From Chloroflexota bacterium (lineage in GTDB: Bacteria; Chloroflexota; Anaerolineae; Anaerolineales; Anaerolineaceae): DNA of 8,034 nt. The notes beneath the pieces are model-generated. The model was not told the origin of the DNA. It was given only the letters and a program-made list of their open reading frames with translations, and ran no database searches. Position 1 is the stretch's first letter, and every line of letters begins with the position of its first letter. Location of the stretch: NCBI GenBank assembly GCA_029265085.1, contig JAJUJY010000181.1, positions 1 through 8,034 of the forward strand, written 5' to 3'. This document shows, one piece after another, positions 4,738 through 8,034 of this stretch. The translations under genes were made by a program, and so were the position numbers.

Positions 4738-5580
4738 ATGAAAGGTGTATTTGTTTCTATGAAATCGAAGACTACTTCATCTCAGGGTTCAATGATTCGT
4801 TATTTTGTGCTCACATTTATTTTTTCCTGGTTTTTCTGGCTGTTGGGGATTTTGGATTCTCAGAACATCCTGACTTTACCGGTGCCGAGCATGGTTTACC
4901 AGGTGCTTGGCGCGTTTGGCCCCTTTTTTGGTGCTTTTGTGATGACGCTCCGCACCGAAGGGTGGGCAGGAGTCAAGCGCTTATTCGGCGCAGGATTTAA
5001 ATTGCGCATGCCCCTGGTCTGGTGGCTGTCGATATTGTTCATCCCCCTGGCCTTGAACGGGCTGGCTGTCTGGTTGAATATGCGGATCAATGCTTACCAG
5101 ATGGATATGACCTTGCTCAACCAGCCGCTCATGATTTTGCCAACCTTCTTGATTATGTTTTTCATCGGCGGCAGTTTTCAGGAGGAATTTGGCTGGCGCG
5201 GTTATGCGTTACCCCGTCTATTGGAGCGTTGGAATCCGCTGATTTCCAGCCTGATTTTGGGGGCTATCTGGGGCGTCTGGCATCTGCCGCTGTTCTTCAT
5301 TGCGGGCACAGGGCAGTTCTATATGAACTTTGGTGTTTTTTGGCTGTTGGCTGTTGGTTTTTCGGTTTTCTTTACCTGGATTTATCTGGCAACCGGGCGA
5401 AATTTGTTCAGTGCGCTGCTGCTGCACACGGCCATTAACACCTCGATGTCGATTTTCCCGCCGATTGTGAAGGCCGCGGGGGGGAACCAGACCGCGTTGA
5501 CCTATTTAATGATTGCCTACCTGGTTGTTACGGTTTTTATCGTTATTAGTAATCGTGATTTGATGTTGAATCGCAAATAG
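4738..5580 (+). CDS. CPBP-family intramembrane metalloprotease (Rce1/Abi-type)
   Basis: 280 residues from ATG 4738. A second methionine at residue 8 (4759) is also possible, with AAAGG upstream of it, and neither start has an ideal ribosome binding site. The protein is very hydrophobic, with about seven to eight membrane helices. The three conserved motifs of the CPBP superfamily are present: EEFGWRGYALPRL with Glu149, Glu150 and Arg154; GAIWGVWHLPLFF with His182; and LLLHTAINTS with His230 and Asn234. These form the membrane-embedded active site of the Rce1 type. Eukaryotic Rce1 trims CAAX proteins. Bacterial members act in peptide and bacteriocin processing, self-immunity or regulated proteolysis. 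The substrate here is unknown. All catalytic residues are in place, so it should be active. It lies downstream of the ECF sigma gene in the same direction. Confidence 0.9.
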   Translation: MKGVFVSMKSKTTSSQGSMIRYFVLTFIFSWFFWLLGILDSQNILTLPVPSMVYQVLGAFGPFFGAFVMTLRTEGWAGVKRLFGAGFKLRMPLVWWLSILFIPLALNGLAVWLNMRINAYQMDMTLLNQPLMILPTFLIMFFIGGSFQEEFGWRGYALPRLLERWNPLISSLILGAIWGVWHLPLFFIAGTGQFYMNFGVFWLLAVGFSVFFTWIYLATGRNLFSALLLHTAINTSMSIFPPIVKAAGGNQTALTYLMIAYLVVTVFIVISNRDLMLNRK

Positions 5581-5595
5581 CAGGCGAATCGATTG

Positions 5596-5650
5596 GGTGA
5601 CAGGCGGATAAGCGGTCTGGCAAAATTTTTGGATAAATCCGCCCGTCACC
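5596..5650. repeat. Long imperfect palindrome downstream of the protease gene
   Basis: GGTGACAGGCGGAT (5596-5609) and ATCCGCCCGTCACC (5637-5650) pair over 14 bases with one mismatch, leaving a 27-base loop that contains AAAATTTTT. It starts 15 bases after the protease stop. No T-run follows the right arm, so it is not a textbook terminator. It could still be a transcript-end stem, or a copy of a dispersed palindromic element. Confidence 0.5.
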
Positions 5651-5771
5651 GGACAAAAATATCGGAACCGTAGAATTTGGAGCAGAAGAGCATTGATAAA
5701 CATTCTCTGCTGTGCCTCTTCGCCTGAATTTTTGTAGTTTTGAAACTGGCGAAAAGTGGTGCCTTAAAATA

Positions 5772-5801
5772 TTCAATCAAGTTAATACTTATATATATAA
5801 T
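5772..5801 (+). promoter_or_regulatory. Promoter-like sequence with perfect -10 box
   Basis: TATAAT at 5796-5801 is a perfect sigma-70-type -10 hexamer. TTCAAT at 5772-5777 could be a poor -35, 18 bases upstream. The surrounding DNA is AT-rich, so a chance TATAAT is quite possible. It would drive transcription into the region ending at the terminator at 6012-6055. Confidence 0.3.
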
Positions 5802-5916
5802 TATCAGACCATTACACATCGGACACCTGAATAAACCCTGCTGGTTACTCGTTGTCCATTATTGCCTCGTTGTTGCGTGATCCATTAGGGAAAATTTATA
5901 AGGTTGGAACATCGCT

Positions 5917-6066
5917 ATGGCCAGGTTAATTATTCCTTCTCGTTTTGAGCAATTGATCACAAACTTCCCTGCGGATTATAGAGCAGGGCAAGAAGACCAC
6001 TTCCATTTGTTAAAAATCACACGCAATCTGCTGGATACGCTGCGCGTGATTTTTTATTGTTTGTGA
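5917..6066 (+). CDS. Possible 49-residue small protein, unrecognised
   Basis: ATG at 5917 to TGA at 6064-6066, with GGAA about seven bases upstream as a modest ribosome binding site. The peptide begins MARLIIPSRFEQLITNF and ends LLDTLRVIFYCL. It is mixed charged and hydrophobic, looks compatible with a soluble helical peptide, and is less biased than random AT-rich frames. I do not recognise a family. The last third of the frame overlaps the arms of the hairpin at 6012-6055, so either the gene is spurious, or it is the remnant of a longer gene, or it is a leader whose translation disturbs the terminator. Confidence 0.3.
   Translation: MARLIIPSRFEQLITNFPADYRAGQEDHFHLLKITRNLLDTLRVIFYCL
6012..6055 (+). 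terminator. Strong intrinsic terminator-like hairpin
   Basis: AAAAATCACACGC (6012-6024) pairs with GCGCGTGATTTTT (6042-6054) with one mismatch, a 17-base loop and a run of six T at 6050-6055. The A-run on the left and T-run on the right would let it work on both strands. No recognised gene ends just before it, so it should end a short transcript from within the gap, or act as an attenuator before the nucleotidase gene. Confidence 0.55.
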
Positions 6067-6089
6067 TGAACGAATTCTAATTTCTAAAA

Positions 6090-6344
6090 AAGGAAGGAGC
6101 CAAAAGTATTGCCGGAAAATTGTACCGGCGGCCAGTTGGTCAGAACGAAAATTCTCAGCTGATCTACTGTAAAAATATTTATTTAGTTTTTATCGTTATT
6201 TCCTATTCTTTTTATTTATTGAATATATTCCTTCATACAAATTTCTTCTTGATAAACATTGAATCGGGAGAATTTTGTTTGTTTTGGTGTTGTTTCCGAC
6301 GAACAAATGACCCGTTTCATACTTCTACCTATTTGGAAGGATAA
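6090..6344 (+). other. Strong ribosome binding site leading into an open frame without an ATG
   Basis: AAGGAAGGAG at 6090-6099 is one of the best Shine-Dalgarno sequences of the window, but no ATG or GTG follows at the right distance. TTG at 6109 opens only a 17-residue frame (to 6162). ATT at 6108, in frame with TTG at 6120, opens a frame to TAA at 6342-6344, four bases before the nucleotidase ATG. That product is hydrophobic and Phe/Ile/Tyr-rich, as expected from AT-rich DNA, and matches no family I know. A small hairpin GCCGG/CCGGC (6111-6115 with 6125-6129) sits at the would-be start. It may be a leader peptide, a decayed gene or chance. Confidence 0.25.
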
Positions 6345-6348
6345 ATTG

Positions 6349-8034
6349 ATGAACACATTCAAAACAAGACAGTCCATGACGATGATTTTTATTCTCGTCT
6401 TTCTGTTTTCAACGGTTTCTTCAACCGGCATCGCTGCGCCGCTTGCTGCGCCAGCCTCTCAAGTCACTTTCACCATTTTACATACCAACGATTTTCATGG
6501 CCAGTTGGAACCCAGCGGCAGCAACCCTGGATATGCACGTACCGCTGCAGTGATCAATAGTGTTCGGACTGAGGTTGGCGCGGATAAGGTGCTCCTTGTT
6601 GATGCCGGTGATGAAATGCAGGGCAGCCTGCTTTCTAACCTGGGTGATGGTACTGCCGAAGGAAAAGGTGTACCAACCATCGCTACTTTTAATGCGATTG
6701 GTTATAACGCGGCAACGTTTGGCAACCACGAATTTGATTGGGGTCAAACAGTATTATCGAATCGCACCACTGAAGCTGCCTATCCTTATGTTACTGCCAA
6801 TATCGTGAAAAATGACACCGGTAATTGTGCCACCGCAGGCTGGAATAAACCGGACTTTGCGGATGCTCCTTACCAGGTGATAACAATTGGAACGGACCCC
6901 AATGCCGTCAAGGTCGCATTTATTGGGGTTACCACGACAGAAGTACCCAACATCACAGTGGCATCAGCTACGACTGGTTTGTGCTTTAAAGACCCCGCTG
7001 ACTCCATCAAACATTATTATGATGAGATGGATGCAGCGGCAGACGTGATCGTGGTGCTCAGTCACCTGGGGTACACAGACGGTGGATATGGATACGGTAT
7101 CCCTGTGTATGGTGACCAGACTCTGGCTACCAAATTAAATACCGCTGGCAAGCCTGTTAACCTGATCATTGGCGGACACTCACACACGGATCTTGCTGCG
7201 GCTACGACCGTTGGAAATACGAAAGTGGTTCAGGCAAAGTACAATGGCCGCAATGTGGGCAGGGCTGATATCACAGTCGGAACCGATGGTTCTGTTTCAA
7301 TTAACTGGACTCGCCTGGTGGTCAGTACCACGGGAAGCCAAGATACTACCATTAAAGACTTGATTACATCCTATGCGACGGATCCCGACTACCTGGCGAT
7401 TGTTAACGAGCCGGTAGGTTATTCGGAAGTGGATTTGCCGCGCAGTAATACCGGCGATAATATGATGGGAACATTTATTGATGATTCCATTTACTATTAT
7501 CTAAACGGTGATGGTGATCCCACCAATGATGTGGACCTGTTCATTAATAACGCTGGCGGTATTCGTGCCGATTGGTGCTGGAACGGTACAGATTGGATCA
7601 ATACCGGTTGTACCACTGGGCTTCATGCGCCTGGATTATTAACCTATGGCGACATGTTTACCGTGCTGCCCTTTGGTAACCAGACCATCGTTGGCAAAAT
7701 GACTGGTGCTAAAATTTTGGAAGTGATCAATTATGGGCCGAATAATCCTGGCGTAATCCAACCCGCTGGTTTGCGGTATAAATATTACTCCTACAAAGAT
7801 GCAAACCCTGGCCCGCAGCCGTATGCCTGGGGTGCGTTTGACGTTGAGGTATATAACAAAGATCTTGCCACCTGGGAACCTCTGGACCTGGAAAAAACAT
7901 ATAACGTTGGCACCAATGAGTTCCTTGCTCCGGCTGGTGGTGATAACTACAGCGCTTTCAAATATATGACCGATATCACCTATTGGGGTGATATGCTCAA
8001 CGCTGTCAATGCCTATGTGTCTGCCAATTACGGC
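6349..8034 (+). CDS. Secreted 5'-nucleotidase / UshA-type metallophosphoesterase, 3' end outside window
   Basis: 562 residues to the window edge with no stop. The ATG at 6349 follows GGAAGG by eight bases. Residues 1-35 are a signal peptide (basic start, hydrophobic MIFILVFLFSTV, cleavage probably near the alanine/proline stretch at 29-36). The calcineurin-like phosphoesterase domain spans about 40-330 with HTNDFHG (Asp48, His50), DAGD (Asp85), GNHEFDWG (Asn126, His127, Asp130), LSHLG (His239) and GGHSHT (His277, His279). These are all the ligands of the two-metal site and the His-Asp catalytic dyad. The C-terminal substrate domain begins near 355, with NNAGGIR (400-406, canonical NGGGIR), LPFGN (440-444, aromatic base-stacking loop) and GGDNYSAF (530-537, second aromatic). 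It should hydrolyse extracellular nucleotides or nucleotide sugars to nucleosides and phosphate. Substrate preference is unknown. A wall anchor or extra C-terminal domain may lie beyond the window. Confidence 0.93.
   Translation, partial: MNTFKTRQSMTMIFILVFLFSTVSSTGIAAPLAAPASQVTFTILHTNDFHGQLEPSGSNPGYARTAAVINSVRTEVGADKVLLVDAGDEMQGSLLSNLGDGTAEGKGVPTIATFNAIGYNAATFGNHEFDWGQTVLSNRTTEAAYPYVTANIVKNDTGNCATAGWNKPDFADAPYQVITIGTDPNAVKVAFIGVTTTEVPNITVASATTGLCFKDPADSIKHYYDEMDAAADVIVVLSHLGYTDGGYGYGIPVYGDQTLATKLNTAGKPVNLIIGGHSHTDLAAATTVGNTKVVQAKYNGRNVGRADITVGTDGSVSINWTRLVVSTTGSQDTTIKDLITSYATDPDYLAIVNEPVGYSEVDLPRSNTGDNMMGTFIDDSIYYYLNGDGDPTNDVDLFINNAGGIRADWCWNGTDWINTGCTTGLHAPGLLTYGDMFTVLPFGNQTIVGKMTGAKILEVINYGPNNPGVIQPAGLRYKYYSYKDANPGPQPYAWGAFDVEVYNKDLATWEPLDLEKTYNVGTNEFLAPAGGDNYSAFKYMTDITYWGDMLNAVNAYVSANYG

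Larger units (their letters stand above)
5581..6348. other. 768-base gap upstream of the nucleotidase gene
   Basis: No convincing long gene. From left to right it contains the palindrome at 5596-5650, an AT-rich promoter-like stretch around 5771-5801, a potential RNA stem with GGACA (5821-5825) against TGTCC (5853-5857), a 49-codon ORF (5917-6066) that overlaps a strong hairpin terminator (6012-6055), a strong ribosome binding site at 6090-6099 and an AT-rich open frame to 6344. The arrangement is compatible with a small RNA or a structured leader upstream of the nucleotidase gene. This is an inference from layout alone. Confidence 0.45.

Noticed and set aside
5022..5438. 138-codon frame inside the protease gene
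   Set aside because: It is an alternate reading frame of the CPBP gene, which carries all the conserved motifs.

Overview
The window looks like a fragment of an environmental bacterial chromosome, most likely Chloroflexota of the Anaerolineae type. This assignment is an inference. It rests on the style of the partial GT39-like membrane glycosyltransferase, the P-loop kinase and DUF1801 genes, and two kinds of intergenic repeat (CACAGAG-type and GCTGACA-type heptamers) common in such genomes. No rRNA, tRNA, CRISPR array or integrase gene is visible.

Layout. 1-502 (+): 3' end of a membrane glycosyltransferase-like gene. 503-690: short repeats ending at a half attC-like site. 691-2765 (-): three genes on one strand, a P-loop kinase-like protein, a dienelactone-hydrolase-family protein and a DUF1801 protein. 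The gaps between them hold integron-type attC recombination sites (1291-1450 and 2140-2268, plus the half site at 642-648). I read this stretch as a small integron-style cassette array, without an integrase in the window. 2819-3358 (-): a NlpE-like lipoprotein with a perfect operator-like palindrome upstream. 3359-3934: a gene-poor stretch with a hairpin and tandem heptamers. 3935-4585 (+): an ECF sigma factor with no adjacent anti-sigma gene. 4738-5580 (+): a CPBP/Rce1-type intramembrane protease. 5581-6348: a 768-base gap with a long palindrome, a promoter-like box, a 49-codon ORF that runs into a strong terminator, and a strong ribosome binding site with no conventional start codon. 6349-8034 (+): a secreted 5'-nucleotidase (UshA-type) gene that runs off the window.

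How the parts relate. The three minus-strand genes probably share no pathway. They look like independent cassettes, each with its own ribosome binding site 5' and an attC site 3'. The cassettes and the lipoprotein gene are visibly more AT-rich than the glycosyltransferase gene, which fits acquired DNA. The sigma factor, the membrane protease and the secreted nucleotidase are co-oriented, but the gaps are large enough that each may have its own promoter. A link between sigma factor and protease is possible but unproven.
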